From positions 744,001 to 808,000 of the forward strand of contig NZ_JAESWC010000002.1 of assembly GCF_016765585.1 (NCBI RefSeq): DNA of 64,000 bases, given 5' to 3'. The notes under the pieces are model-generated. The model worked only from the letters and a program-made list of their open reading frames with translations. It searched no databases and was not told the origin of the DNA. Shown one piece after another: positions 1 through 8,800 of this stretch. Within the stretch, counting starts at the first letter, position 1; the number at the start of each line of letters is the position of its first letter. The DNA comes from Clostridium rhizosphaerae (GTDB lineage: Bacteria > Bacillota > Clostridia > Clostridiales > Clostridiaceae). The translations under genes and the position numbers were made by a program.

Positions 1-506
1 ACACCCTCAATTATCTGCGCAAGCTGCTCAAAGGTTCTCCCGCATTCTGAACCCTTTCCTGCCATAGTTTCAAGCGCGATATGAACCTGCTGCTCCCTCG
101 TAATAACTTCATTTAATCCCTTAATTATCTGCTGTATGCCCTTTTCATCACCGGCACCAACATGAGCTCCAGGATGTAAAACAATTTGCTTTGCTTTTTT
201 AATGGCTTCTGTTCTTCTTATTTCTTCCTTTAAAAAACTTACAGCCAATTCAAAAGTCTCTGCCTTTTCGCTGTTACCCAAATTTATTATATATGGAGCA
301 TGAACAACGATTTCCTCTATTCCATTTTCCTCCATAGCCTTTAAAGCTTCTTCTATCTTTAAATCTTCAACAGGCTTTCTTGCAGTATTCTGTGGTGCCC
401 CTGTATATATCATAAATGTATTTGCGCCATAAGAAAGAGCTTCCTCTACAGAACCTAACATCATTTTCTTTCCGCTCATGGATACATGAGATCCTATCTT
501 TAGCAT
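1..506 (-). CDS. nfo: Endonuclease IV (AP endonuclease), 3' part cut by window edge
   Basis: Zinc-dependent apurinic/apyrimidinic endonuclease of base-excision repair. The reading frame begins [13 protein letters not shown], the classic N-terminus of the family, and continues with an NTARKP-type segment, a [10 protein letters not shown] segment and an [10 protein letters not shown] segment carrying the conserved metal-binding histidine, then ALETMAGKG with the conserved Glu. About 168 residues are visible; the remaining roughly 110 residues of a normal 280-residue protein lie before position 1. The ATG at 506 follows a good GAGAGGTGA ribosome binding site. It is probably transcribed alone or after the symporter gene downstream in coordinates. 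Confidence 0.92.
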   Translation of the reverse strand, partial: MLKIGSHVSMSGKKMMLGSVEEALSYGANTFMIYTGAPQNTARKPVEDLKIEEALKAMEENGIEEIVVHAPYIINLGNSEKAETFELAVSFLKEEIRRTEAIKKAKQIVLHPGAHVGAGDEKGIQQIIKGLNEVITREQQVHIALETMAGKGSECGRTFEQLAQIIEG

Positions 507-605
507 TAAATCACCTCTCTAAACTTTTGCAACATTAAATATCTAACAATAATTCTTATTTCCTATTATATCATATAGCGAAACAACTTCAACTATTAAC
601 TTATC

Positions 606-642
606 AAACTGAAAACTGTTGAAGATCCAGCATTTTCAGTTT
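606..642 (-). terminator. Possible weak terminator hairpin
   Basis: AAACTGAAAA and TTTTCAGTTT form a 10-bp perfect inverted repeat around a 17-nt loop in the space between the symporter stop and the nfo start. On the minus strand it is not followed by a real U-tract, so termination efficiency is uncertain. Confidence 0.35.
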
Positions 643-718
643 GTATAAATTAAGTTTACGTATCGTTTATCTATATAGAACTATCTTAACTTAAATTATT
701 TTTTCTATAATTTATTTC

Positions 719-1987
719 CTAAGCCTTTACTTCATTAGAACTGCTCACTTTATTTACAAGCCAGTTCTTTCCTTCAACAATCCTTGTAACCATCATAGCA
801 CATACTGTGTTTCCTGTGGAGTTCAGAAGTGTAGCTGGCGCATCTATAATTGTGCTTATAACCGCAATTATAGGCAAAACTTCCGGTGGAAAACCATAGA
901 CGCTTAATATAAGCATTTCACCAATCATTCCACCTCCAGGAATAGCTCCCATTACTGCACCAACTAAATATGATGCAAATATTATACCAACTATAGCACT
1001 TAAGCTTTTCATATCCTTTCCATATAATCCGAAAAGAAATGTAATCTTCATCACACCTCCAATTACGGAACCATCCTTATGAGTATTAGCCCCAAGCGGT
1101 ATAACAGTTTCTGATATGTCCTCTGGGACGCCCATTTTTTTTGTATATTCAAGATTTACAGGTATACAAGCTGCACTTGAGCATGTTGCTAAAGCAGTTA
1201 TAGACGGTGTTATGACATTTTTCCAGTAAACTGCTATTCCTTCTCTTCCACCTGCCAAAAATGCATATAAAGTTAATATTCCAAAATACAAAATTACTGA
1301 AAGCAGCAAATATAGAACAAAAACTCTTAAATAACCCTGCAATATCTGAGTTCCAAGCTGACCTATAACAGAAGCAAAATAGCAGCCAAGTCCAATTGGA
1401 GCATAATACATTATAATATCCACGAATTTCATCATAACTTCAGAGCCAGCTTTTAAAAATTTAGCAACCGGCTCAGCCTTTTCTTTTACCAAGGCTGTTG
1501 AAATTCCAAATAATAAAGAGAACACAATAAGCTGAAGCATATTCTTTCTTGAAAACACATTCATAAAATCTGATACAGTAAAAGTGTTAACTATCTGCTG
1601 AAGTACTCCTGCCTTTTCAGCCTTGGGTGCTTCACCAGCAGAAGCCATAAGCTTTTGTATTATTCCATGATCTATTCCCTTTGTAGGGTTTATCAAAACT
1701 GCTCCGATTACTCCAATAATTGCGGCTATTAAGGCTGTGGCAGTAAACACAATTATCACGCTTCCCATTATCTTCCCAAGCCTCTTCATACTTGCCATAT
1801 TAGCGATTGCAGAAGAAACACTGAAAAATACAAGAGGTACTATTATTGTAAACATTAAATTTAAAAACAAATTTCCAAAAGGCTCCAGCACTGCTGCTTT
1901 GGGTCCCATTACAGCTCCTGTAATTCCACCTAATAATACAGAGCCGAGTAAAATAATAGAAGATTTATAATTTTTTAATAAGCTCAT
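719..1987 (-). CDS. Dicarboxylate/amino acid:cation symporter (DAACS family)
   Basis: Membrane symporter of the sodium/proton:dicarboxylate family (GltP/DctA/SstT superfamily), importing C4-dicarboxylates, glutamate or a related amino acid. The 422 residues match the family length. Family features visible are the N-terminal LFLNLMFTIIVPLVFFS segment, the serine-rich reentrant-loop region (TALATCSSAACIP) and the C-terminal TLLNSTGNTVCAMMV segment containing the conserved NxxGN-like motif. Multiple hydrophobic helices cover the whole length. The start has an ideal AGGAGG site at 8 nt. Substrate cannot be fixed from sequence alone. It lies alone between nfo and a promoter region. Confidence 0.88.
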   Translation of the reverse strand: MSLLKNYKSSIILLGSVLLGGITGAVMGPKAAVLEPFGNLFLNLMFTIIVPLVFFSVSSAIANMASMKRLGKIMGSVIIVFTATALIAAIIGVIGAVLINPTKGIDHGIIQKLMASAGEAPKAEKAGVLQQIVNTFTVSDFMNVFSRKNMLQLIVFSLLFGISTALVKEKAEPVAKFLKAGSEVMMKFVDIIMYYAPIGLGCYFASVIGQLGTQILQGYLRVFVLYLLLSVILYFGILTLYAFLAGGREGIAVYWKNVITPSITALATCSSAACIPVNLEYTKKMGVPEDISETVIPLGANTHKDGSVIGGVMKITFLFGLYGKDMKSLSAIVGIIFASYLVGAVMGAIPGGGMIGEMLILSVYGFPPEVLPIIAVISTIIDAPATLLNSTGNTVCAMMVTRIVEGKNWLVNKVSSSNEVKA

Positions 1988-2296
1988 CTTTTTCCTCCTA
2001 AATATATATCATTATTTCTAATTAATATTATATCAACAAATTTTACTAGATACATAACCAATATTGCTCTAAACCCCGCAAAAAGTGCTATATTATTTTA
2101 TATATAGTTCAATAAATTTCTTACATTGATACTGTCACAAAATATCTAATCTTCAAGGAATTTGGGAACGTCATTAATGTATTAGAACTTTTACATTATA
2201 TATAATAAAAAAGGAATACAAATTTCATAAAATATGCTAAAATGAAGAACAATAAATACAGTATATTTATATTGAAAACAGAAAGAGGTAATGAAC
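1988..2296. other. Intergenic region between divergent genes
   Basis: About 300 bp of AT-rich sequence between the divergently transcribed symporter and cvfB genes. It must hold both promoters, but I cannot pick convincing -35/-10 pairs with confidence. No ORF, repeat element or strong hairpin was seen. Confidence 0.4.
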
Positions 2297-3136
2297 TTGA
2301 TTCAAATTGGTGATTTTAATAAATTGAAAATTATAAGACAAACTGACTTTGGCTACTTTTTAGATGCTGGAACCGGAAACTCTAAGGATGATATACTTCT
2401 TCCCAATAATAGCACCTTAGGTAATGAGCTTAATGTTGATGATGAAGTAGATGTCTTTATATATAGAGATTCAAAGGACAGATTAATTGCAACCTTAGAA
2501 AAGCCTCTTGCAAAGGTCTCTGATTTAGCATATCTTAAGGTTGTTGCTACTACTAAAATCGGCAGCTTCATAGATTTCGGACTTGATAAGGATATACTTG
2601 TGCCCTTAAAAGAAAGACTTTACGGACTTTCAGATGGTAAATTCTATTTATTTTATATATATCTGGATAAGACAGGAAGAATAGCCGCAACAACCAACAT
2701 AGACAGGTATCTTGATATTACAGACAAATACAAAGTTGGTGATACAGTTAAAGGAACTGTTTATGGCTTTCAAACCAATAAAAGCGTCATGATAGCTGTA
2801 GACAACATGTATAGAGGCGTTATTTTAAACAATGAATATTTTAACGATGTTCATCATGGAGATGTGCTAGAACTAACGGTTAATAAAATTTACGAAGAAG
2901 GCAAATTAGGTCTTTCAACAAGAAAATCTGCTAAAACTGAAGTAAGTGAACTTCAAGAAAAAATATTAGCTTATCTAAAAGAACATGATGGTTTTATGGC
3001 ATTTAATGATAAGACTTCTCCCGAAGTAATATATGAAGCTTTTCATATTAGCAAAAACTACTTTAAACAAGCTTTAGGCAGGCTTATGAAAAAAAACTTG
3101 ATTGAGCAAAATGAAAACGGAACAAAAATAAAGTAA
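2297..3136 (+). CDS. cvfB: CvfB family S1-type RNA-binding protein
   Basis: Homologue of the Staphylococcus CvfB / Bacillus YitL family, multi-S1-domain proteins with a C-terminal winged helix that bind RNA and affect virulence-gene expression in staphylococci. The protein has the typical order: an N-terminal S1-like domain (GYFLDAGTG..DDILLP), a second (IGSFIDFGLDKDILVP), a third (KVGDTVKGTVYGF) and a C-terminal winged-helix ending LGRLMKKNLIEQ. Length of about 280 residues is normal. An ATG at 2291 is also in frame but sits only 2 nt from the GAGG; the TTG at 2297 has proper 8-nt spacing and is preferred. Confidence 0.85.
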   Translation: MIQIGDFNKLKIIRQTDFGYFLDAGTGNSKDDILLPNNSTLGNELNVDDEVDVFIYRDSKDRLIATLEKPLAKVSDLAYLKVVATTKIGSFIDFGLDKDILVPLKERLYGLSDGKFYLFYIYLDKTGRIAATTNIDRYLDITDKYKVGDTVKGTVYGFQTNKSVMIAVDNMYRGVILNNEYFNDVHHGDVLELTVNKIYEEGKLGLSTRKSAKTEVSELQEKILAYLKEHDGFMAFNDKTSPEVIYEAFHISKNYFKQALGRLMKKNLIEQNENGTKIK

Positions 3137-3240
3137 AAATATCTTACATACTTAGCCTTTAATCAGTTAAAAATATAAGTGTTAAATTTTTTACTGATAA
3201 GCTGGCTCTTGATAAAGATTCCAGTGAAAGGAGACTAATT

Positions 3241-3372
3241 ATGAGTAAAGGTGAAAATCAAGCTAAAAACGCTAAAGCAAATAAAACTCCAAGCAATAAT
3301 AAAGGAAACAGCATGAGCATGAATACGGCTCAAACTACACGTACAGACAAAAATCCAAATCCAAAAGTATAA
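3241..3372 (+). CDS. Small hydrophilic protein, 43 aa, unknown function
   Basis: A short ORF of 43 codons with a strong GAAAGGAG ribosome binding site 7 nt before ATG. The product is very rich in Asn, Lys, Thr, Ser and Gly, lacks hydrophobic segments and ends KNPNPKV. This composition resembles small disordered or spore-associated clostridial proteins, but I do not recognise the family. It is followed by its own terminator, which supports it being a real gene. Confidence 0.6.
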   Translation: MSKGENQAKNAKANKTPSNNKGNSMSMNTAQTTRTDKNPNPKV

Positions 3373-3414
3373 TATATGCAATGTAACAACTGTATTGCAT
3401 TGCACACTGTTAAT

Positions 3415-3446
3415 GGGTATAACTTTCAGGTTATGCCCTTTTGTTT
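3415..3446 (+). terminator. Rho-independent terminator
   Basis: GGGTATAAC and GTTATGCCC pair (one wobble) around a 6-nt loop, followed by TTTTGTTTT. It ends the transcript of the 43-aa gene. Confidence 0.75.
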
Positions 3447-3548
3447 TACCCAAAATACAATAAGAACTATATGTGAAATGTAATTATTTTCAATAAACAG
3501 TGGCATACTATTCTTAGTTTTAAATGTAAAGCAAAAGGTGGTAATTTT

Positions 3549-4448
3549 ATGGATATTAATATTATAGGCGTCCCTATCTTTTACGGTGCCGATAAAAGAG
3601 GACCTGAATATGGACCGGAAAAGCTTAGAGAAAAAAATATTGTAGAAGTTATAGGAAAATATAATCACAGAGTATTTGATTTTGGAGATCTTTTTGTGCC
3701 CCAGGTTAAAGAATACAATAAATTTTTCTCACATCCCAATATGAAATACCTTGATCCTATAGTACAGGTAAATAATAATCTTGCTCATATTGTTTATTCC
3801 TCAATTAAAAGCGGCAGTTTTCCATTAATAATCGGCGGCGATCATTCCATAGGTCTTGGCAGTGTTGCAGGAGTGAGCAGAGCAAGCAAAAAATTTGCTG
3901 TAGTATGGGTAGATGCTCATGGTGATATAAACACCCATGAAACCAGTGAAAGTGCTAACGTGCACGGCATGTCGCTAGCTAAAGCAATGGGAATTGGCTA
4001 CCCTGACCTTGTAGATGTTTATTTTAAAGGAAAAAAGGTAGAAAATGAACATGTATATATTGTTGGAGCAAGAGACCTTGATAAGGGGGAATATGATTTA
4101 ATAAAGAAAGAAGATCTTAACGTTTATACTGCAAAGCGAATTCATGAATATGGACTTGAATATGTTGTTAATGAAGTAATGAATAATTTAAAGAAAAAAG
4201 ATATCGATACAATTCATTTAAGCTTCGATTTAGACTTTATTGACGCTCAATTTGTGCCAGGGACTGGGACACCAGTACCTGACGGCATGACTATAGATGA
4301 GGCAAAAATTCTTTTAAGGATTTTCGCTGAAAGCGGACTTGTAAAATCCATGGATTTCGTTGAACTTAATCCTTTGTTAGATAGAAATGATATGACAGCT
4401 GACTTAGCAATAGATTTATTAGATTGGACCTTTAAATATATGGCATAG
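3549..4448 (+). CDS. Arginase family protein (first of two paralogues)
   Basis: Member of the ureohydrolase family (arginase, agmatinase, formimidoylglutamase), binuclear-manganese enzymes that release urea or formamide from guanidino substrates. All metal ligands are present: GGDHS at residues 96-100 (His99), DAHGD at 122-126 and SFDLDFID at 225-232. The ETSESANVHGMS segment around residue 131 matches the arginase-type substrate loop, and the length (299) fits arginase. RBS AAAGGTGG precedes the ATG. A second related gene lies at 5849-6775; having two suggests different substrates or regulation. Arginine to ornithine plus urea is the most likely reaction, but agmatinase activity is not excluded. 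Confidence 0.82.
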   Translation: MDINIIGVPIFYGADKRGPEYGPEKLREKNIVEVIGKYNHRVFDFGDLFVPQVKEYNKFFSHPNMKYLDPIVQVNNNLAHIVYSSIKSGSFPLIIGGDHSIGLGSVAGVSRASKKFAVVWVDAHGDINTHETSESANVHGMSLAKAMGIGYPDLVDVYFKGKKVENEHVYIVGARDLDKGEYDLIKKEDLNVYTAKRIHEYGLEYVVNEVMNNLKKKDIDTIHLSFDLDFIDAQFVPGTGTPVPDGMTIDEAKILLRIFAESGLVKSMDFVELNPLLDRNDMTADLAIDLLDWTFKYMA

Positions 4449-4521
4449 GAAAATTGTTCTAATAATTTATAATAAATAAGCAAATACTATAGCTATAAAA
4501 TTAAGCAAAGGAGATTATACA

Positions 4522-4698
4522 ATGGATAAAAGCAATGTGCTAAACTTATTTTGTGAAACCTATGCAATAGGGGCAGATGAAGTAAAGGTTACGGATTTCA
4601 CTGATCATTCAATGTCTGTAGAAATAGAAAATCAACCTTTTCATTATACCTATTCAATAGTTAACAATGTAATCCGATTTAAACCTGTAGAAGAATAA
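4522..4698 (+). CDS. Small protein, 58 aa, unknown function
   Basis: ORF of 58 codons beginning MDKSNVLNLF and ending NVIRFKPVEE, preceded by AAAGGAGA at good spacing and followed at once by a strong terminator. The product is acidic, soluble and predicted mixed alpha/beta. It lies 73 bp after the first arginase gene with no terminator between, so the two are probably co-transcribed. No family recognised. Confidence 0.6.
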   Translation: MDKSNVLNLFCETYAIGADEVKVTDFTDHSMSVEIENQPFHYTYSIVNNVIRFKPVEE

Positions 4699-4710
4699 CT
4701 TATAAGGTTA

Positions 4711-4754
4711 AAAACACTATTTTGATCTAAAAGCAAAATAGTGTTTTTTTATTT
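4711..4754 (+). terminator. Rho-independent terminator
   Basis: AAAACACTATTTTG pairs perfectly with CAAAATAGTGTTTT around a 9-nt loop and runs into a T-tract. It closes the arginase/58-aa transcript. Confidence 0.9.
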
Positions 4755-4850
4755 TTATAGTTATACTTTTTAAGCTAAATTAATAAAATTTATAATATAT
4801 AGTTGAAACTTTTTATCTATAATTATATTTTACATTTGCAGGAGGCTGTT

Positions 4851-5408
4851 ATGAAAAAATACGTTATTTGTAAAGTTTGCGGTTTTATTATGGAAGAAAA
4901 GGACTTAAAGGATGTATGCCCTGCGTGCGGCGTTCCTAAAACCGCTTTTGTGGAGTACAAAAGCAAGGTAAGCGAAAAAAGGGAAAATTTTTTAAATCTT
5001 CATCTTCACCCTATCACAGTACATTTTCCAGAGGCAATAGCAGTGTTTTCTACAGGCTTTTTAATACTTTCCTTTTTACTATCAGGAAGTTTTTCAGAAA
5101 ACCTGTTAACAACTGTAAAAATTTTATCTATCTTCTTTCCTATTACGGTTTTAATAGCTATTATAAGCGGCATTTACGATGGAAAAGTTAGATTCAAAAA
5201 GCTGTCTCCACCCTACTTAAAAATTAAAATATATCTTGGAATTATACTTTTTGTATCTTCTATACTTACTATAGTCTTAATTGAGACAAGTTTTAGAACT
5301 TTACCAGAAAAAGCTATTGTATTTGTTTTATCTATTGTTAATCTTGCAACCTGTACCGCTTTAGGAAAAATAGGAGGAAAATTAACTGACTCTAAAATGC
5401 CAGGCTAA
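4851..5408 (+). CDS. Rubredoxin-like domain / DUF2231 membrane protein
   Basis: 185-residue fusion. The N-terminal 35 residues hold two CxxC knuckles (CKVCG and CPACG) of a rubredoxin-type iron or zinc site. After a short linker comes LHPITVHFPEA, the signature of the DUF2231 membrane domain, and four hydrophobic helices. Such proteins are thought to be membrane redox or heme-associated proteins, but the function is not established. The start is the ATG at 4851, with GGAGG 6 nt upstream; an upstream in-frame TTG lacks a ribosome site. It ends at its own terminator. Confidence 0.8.
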   Translation: MKKYVICKVCGFIMEEKDLKDVCPACGVPKTAFVEYKSKVSEKRENFLNLHLHPITVHFPEAIAVFSTGFLILSFLLSGSFSENLLTTVKILSIFFPITVLIAIISGIYDGKVRFKKLSPPYLKIKIYLGIILFVSSILTIVLIETSFRTLPEKAIVFVLSIVNLATCTALGKIGGKLTDSKMPG

Positions 5409-5420
5409 GCCATGCTTCTC

Positions 5421-5455
5421 AAGGATTTGAATGTATATTCAGATCCTTTTTTATT
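5421..5455 (+). terminator. Rho-independent terminator
   Basis: AAGGATTTGAA pairs with TTCAGATCCTT (one wobble) around a 6-nt loop and is followed by TTTTATTTATT. It terminates the rubredoxin-like gene. Confidence 0.85.
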
Positions 5456-5499
5456 TATTCTACTGCAAACCAGCATGGCTTCAGTAAATATATAAATAT

Positions 5500-5690
5500 T
5501 TAAATATTTTTATAGGTTTATATTTAAATATGTGAATAATAATAAGGCTATTACTTGCTTTTAGTAAAGGCCTGTTTAAGAAGAGCGTTGAAACAAACAT
5601 ATTTTTTGCATTGTAGAAAGCATTAGTGCCAATATTAATAAGGCTTTGAATAACATGCAGCAATCCAACATGTTTCTTTAACAAAGGCAT
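5500..5690. repeat. Decayed copy of the long palindromic repeat (copy A)
   Basis: The stretch around 5610-5660 (CATTGTAGAAAGCATT followed by TATTAATAAGGCTTT) matches the arm of the repeat seen at 36643-36867, 39958-40199 and elsewhere, and TTGAATAACATGCAG matches its outer arm. The opposite arm is no longer recognisable, so this is an eroded or truncated copy. It lies in the 440-bp gene-free space 3' of the rubredoxin-like gene, which otherwise holds only AT-rich sequence. Confidence 0.5.
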
Positions 5691-5848
5691 AAATAAAATT
5701 CACTCATAATTCTTAAAAATTTATGTAGACATATGCCGAAAATTTGTTTAAAATATAATCTGTTTCCTGTTTTTTTATAGTATTAATTAAAAGGAAACAT
5801 TATTAACCTATACTTTATACAGCAAAGGAATGCTAGGAGGAATGATAC

Positions 5849-6775
5849 ATGGCACTACATATTATAGGGATGCCTATAAGCTACGGAGCTTCTAAAAAGG
5901 GAAGCAATCTAGGACCAGATAAATTTAGAGAATTAAAAGTAGAAGATTTATTAAGAGAAATGAATTTTGATGTTTGCGACTTAGGTAATATAGAAGTTGC
6001 AGAAGTTAATGATGACCATATTTACAGATGTGATCAAAAATTAAAGTTTTATGATGTGGTGGTAGATGCTAACACAAAGCTTGCTTTTAAAGTGTATGAC
6101 TCTATCTCAAGTGGAAATTTTCCTTTAGTTCTTGGAGGAGACCACAGCCTTGGAATTGGCAGTATTGCAGGAGTGAGCAAACAGTATAAAAATCTGGGCG
6201 TAGTTTGGATTGACGCTCATGGTGATTTAAATACTCGTGAAACTTCTGAAACAGGAAATATACATGGCATGCCGCTGGCAGCATCAATAGGTAAAGGACC
6301 AGACAAATTGGTTAATCTGTTTGAACATAGAATAAAAGTAAAAGATGAAAATGTTGTACACATAGCAGGAAGAGATTTGGATCCAGGTGAAGTTGCTTTA
6401 ATAGATAATTCTAAAATTAATGCCTTCAAAATGGACAAGGTATATGAATATGGAATAGAAAAAGTAATGGAAGAAAGCATATCCTATCTTAAGGAAAGAG
6501 TTGATGCTGTTCACGTAAGCTTTGATATAGATTCCATTGACTCCAGTTACGTTCCTGGTACAGGTACACCAGTTAGAAACGGTCTAACCATAGAAGAAGC
6601 AAAAAAGGTACTAATAGCTTTAGCTTCTTCTGGACTTATGGTTTCCTTGGACTTAGTAGAACTAAATCCTGAACTCGATGATAACAATAAAACTGCTGAT
6701 CTATATATAGAACTTATAAGGTGCATTTTTGAAAACTACAGTTCAAATATAAACAATCAGTTAATGCTAGGTTAA
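5849..6775 (+). CDS. Arginase family protein (second paralogue)
   Basis: 308-residue ureohydrolase with the full manganese site: GGDHS near residue 98, DAHGD near residue 124 and SFDIDSID near residue 227, plus the TSETGNIHGMPLA substrate-loop segment of true arginases. It is about half identical by eye to the gene at 3549, so this is a duplication that has diverged. It has its own promoter region (5690-5848) and a strong terminator, so it is transcribed separately. RBS AGGAGGAATGATAC precedes the ATG. It is more arginase-like at the substrate loop than the first copy. Confidence 0.83.
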   Translation: MALHIIGMPISYGASKKGSNLGPDKFRELKVEDLLREMNFDVCDLGNIEVAEVNDDHIYRCDQKLKFYDVVVDANTKLAFKVYDSISSGNFPLVLGGDHSLGIGSIAGVSKQYKNLGVVWIDAHGDLNTRETSETGNIHGMPLAASIGKGPDKLVNLFEHRIKVKDENVVHIAGRDLDPGEVALIDNSKINAFKMDKVYEYGIEKVMEESISYLKERVDAVHVSFDIDSIDSSYVPGTGTPVRNGLTIEEAKKVLIALASSGLMVSLDLVELNPELDDNNKTADLYIELIRCIFENYSSNINNQLMLG

Positions 6776-6784
6776 AACAAAAAA

Positions 6785-6836
6785 AGGGTACATCAAAAAC
6801 AGTATTATTAAATTTTGATGTACTCTTTATTTTTAC
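6785..6836 (+). terminator. Rho-independent terminator
   Basis: AGGGTACATCAAAA pairs with TTTTGATGTACTCT (one wobble) around a 14-nt loop, followed by TTATTTTTA. It ends the second arginase transcript. Confidence 0.85.
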
Positions 6837-6910
6837 TAATTTTTAACTTTCATAATCCCCTGTTTTATAGGAAAACTATATTTATCAAACTATTAATTGG
6901 AGGCTTAAAA

Positions 6911-7078
6911 ATGAAAAAGAATATTAAATTATCTGATGACAAATTAAGACAAATAGTAGATGGATTTAGTTTAGATAATTCAAGAAAAAGCAAAGAACTT
7001 GATTCTTTTGTAACTACTGACCAAGGAGTTTATTATTTTCCTGATGATAAAGCAGAAATTTTAAAAAAGGAAAAATAA
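6911..7078 (+). CDS. Small protein, 55 aa, unknown function
   Basis: Short ORF starting MKKNIKLSDDKL with TTGGAGG 7 nt before the ATG. The product is charged and soluble, containing an FSLDNSRKSKELDSF segment and ending DKAEILKKEK. It lies just before a promoter for the TetR gene and is not obviously part of an operon. In-frame codons upstream overlap the preceding terminator and are not part of it. No family recognised. Confidence 0.6.
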   Translation: MKKNIKLSDDKLRQIVDGFSLDNSRKSKELDSFVTTDQGVYYFPDDKAEILKKEK

Positions 7079-7109
7079 GTATAAGTTCCCACATTTACTT
7101 ATAAATCTA

Positions 7110-7138
7110 TTGACAATAAATGAATGATCATTTATTAT
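7110..7138 (+). promoter_or_regulatory. Promoter with embedded dyad for the TetR gene
   Basis: TTGACA at 7110-7115 and TATTAT at 7133-7138 are separated by exactly 17 bp. The spacer contains the 10-bp palindrome AATGATCATT at 7123-7132, a plausible autoregulatory operator for the TetR protein encoded 24 bp downstream. Confidence 0.7.
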
Positions 7139-7161
7139 AGAAGTAGAATTGAGGTGAGTAA

Positions 7162-7725
7162 ATGAGAAAAAAAGATGATGAGAAGCAAAGAAATATTAAA
7201 AAGGCTGTAGTTAAATTAATACTGGAAGAGGGTTTTCACGGAACTTCTATGTCAAAGATTGCTAAGGAAGCTGGTGTTTCCCCTGCTACAGTTTATATAT
7301 ACTATCAAAACAAAGACACAATGCTTCAAGATATATACCTTGAATACTATGAAGAAATTTACTATCATTTACTCAGTAAAATAACTGATGATATGTCTGG
7401 TAATCAGCTCATTGAAATATTAATTAGAAGCTACTATGCATATATCCATGAAAATAAAGATATATTTAATTTCGTTGAGCAATTTTCCAGCTGCCCTGTA
7501 TTGATAAATCAGTGCAAGGTAATGAAAGGAAAGTATCCTATTTATAAACTATTTGAAGATATGAAAGAGAAAAAAGCCATTAAGAATGTTAGAAATGATA
7601 ATCTTTTAGCTTTTATGTTCTCTCCAATTAAATCTATTTCTGAGAAGCACTGCAGCTCTGAAGAAGAAAAGCTTATAATGCTTGAAGAAATGATTAAAAT
7701 AGTTCAAGAAGCCCTGCTCCTGTAA
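7162..7725 (+). CDS. TetR/AcrR family transcriptional regulator
   Basis: 187-residue one-component regulator. The N-terminal helix-turn-helix is clear (GFHGTSMSKIAKEAGVSPATVYIYYQNKDTML around residues 25-60); the C-terminal ligand-binding domain is all-helical and diverged. RBS GAGGTGAG precedes the ATG. The promoter spacer holds a perfect palindrome that may be its own operator. The next gene (DUF2156) has a separate start region; a transport or stress target nearby is not obvious, so the ligand is unknown. Confidence 0.85.
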   Translation: MRKKDDEKQRNIKKAVVKLILEEGFHGTSMSKIAKEAGVSPATVYIYYQNKDTMLQDIYLEYYEEIYYHLLSKITDDMSGNQLIEILIRSYYAYIHENKDIFNFVEQFSSCPVLINQCKVMKGKYPIYKLFEDMKEKKAIKNVRNDNLLAFMFSPIKSISEKHCSSEEEKLIMLEEMIKIVQEALLL

Positions 7726-7848
7726 TTAATCATTCAATTATAATAGCGAGACTAATTTATGATGCATATATTATAAGGTAATCTCATTAAACTTTTTGCT
7801 ATTATTAAACGAACATTCAGTTATTATATTAAAGGAAAGGTAGTTTTT

Positions 7849-8745
7849 ATGATATTTAAGAAATTAGATTTAGAAGATAAAAAAATAATAGACAGCTATA
7901 TTTACCCTTATAAATTTTTAAGCTGCGAATATTCTTTTACAAGCTTATACATTTGGAAAGATGCCTGTGATATACAGTACTGTATATATAAAAATGCTTT
8001 AATCTTAAAAAAGAAAGACTTTGAAGGCAATTATCATTTTATGCAGCCTTTAGGCTATACTAAAGAAAACTTATTGGAAATTATAGAAGTACTTAAAACA
8101 TATAAAGAAAAAGCTTCAATGGAGTACTTATTTAAAGATTTAGAAGAAAGCTTTATTAATGAAGTTAAAACTTTACTTCATGCTAATGATGAACTTTGTA
8201 TAGAAGAAGACAGAGATAATTTTGACTATCTTTACGAAGCTCAAAAGCTCATGACTTTCTCAGGGAAAAAACTTCATGCAAAAAAGAATCACTATAACTA
8301 TTTTATAAAGAATTACAACTATGAGGTTGTTGATATATGCGGTGAGAAGGTCATTCAGGATGTTATTTTCGCAGCTTCAAAATGGTATGATGAGACTGAA
8401 GAAAAGGATGATAAGCTTTATTATGAGCTTATTTCCATAAAAAACTTAGTAAACAATATGGAACTTCTAAACCTTGAAGGAATTGCAGTATATGTGGAGG
8501 GTAAAATAGCAGCTTTCAGCATTGGAGAAAGACTTAATGAAAAGCTTGCGGTAATTCACATAGAAAAAGGCGACAAAGACATAAATGGAGTATACAGCTT
8601 TATTGCACGAACCTTAATTGATAAATGCTTCAGTAATGCAGAAATAATTAATCGAGAGCAAGACCTAGGCATCGAAGGTCTTAGAAAAGCAAAAATGTCC
8701 TACTATCCATTAAAACTTGAAAAGAAATTTATTCTTAGTGTTTAA
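7849..8745 (+). CDS. DUF2156 (phosphatidylglycerol lysyltransferase C-terminal-like) protein
   Basis: 298-residue protein of the DUF2156 family, a double GNAT-fold related to the C-terminal domain of MprF and FemX-type aminoacyl transferases. Family marks include the N-terminal CEYSFTSLYIWKD segment and the C-terminal INREQDLGIEGLRKAKMSYYPLKLEKKF segment. No membrane helices are present, so unlike MprF it is cytoplasmic. The substrate is not known. RBS AAAGGAAAGG precedes the ATG; it is followed by a bidirectional terminator shared with the convergent cobalamin operon. Confidence 0.8.
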   Translation: MIFKKLDLEDKKIIDSYIYPYKFLSCEYSFTSLYIWKDACDIQYCIYKNALILKKKDFEGNYHFMQPLGYTKENLLEIIEVLKTYKEKASMEYLFKDLEESFINEVKTLLHANDELCIEEDRDNFDYLYEAQKLMTFSGKKLHAKKNHYNYFIKNYNYEVVDICGEKVIQDVIFAASKWYDETEEKDDKLYYELISIKNLVNNMELLNLEGIAVYVEGKIAAFSIGERLNEKLAVIHIEKGDKDINGVYSFIARTLIDKCFSNAEIINREQDLGIEGLRKAKMSYYPLKLEKKFILSV

Positions 8746-8752
8746 ATAATTG

Positions 8753-8790
8753 AAAGCAGTAAAAGAGTTTATATCTTCTACTGCTTTTAA
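8753..8790. terminator. Bidirectional terminator
   Basis: AAAGCAGTA pairs with TACTGCTTT, extended inside by AAGA/TCTT. It lies between the convergent DUF2156 gene and the cobalamin salvage operon. Confidence 0.8.
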
Positions 8791-8800
8791 AACTTATAAT

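Noticed and set aside
1737-1970. Open frame on the plus strand inside the symporter gene
   Set aside because: It is antisense to a clear membrane transporter with a good start; no ribosome site or family resemblance. The same applies to many other antisense frames in coding regions.
4803-4850. Longer start of the rubredoxin-like protein at a TTG
   Set aside because: No ribosome site; the ATG at 4851 has GGAGG and the rubredoxin motif starts right after it.
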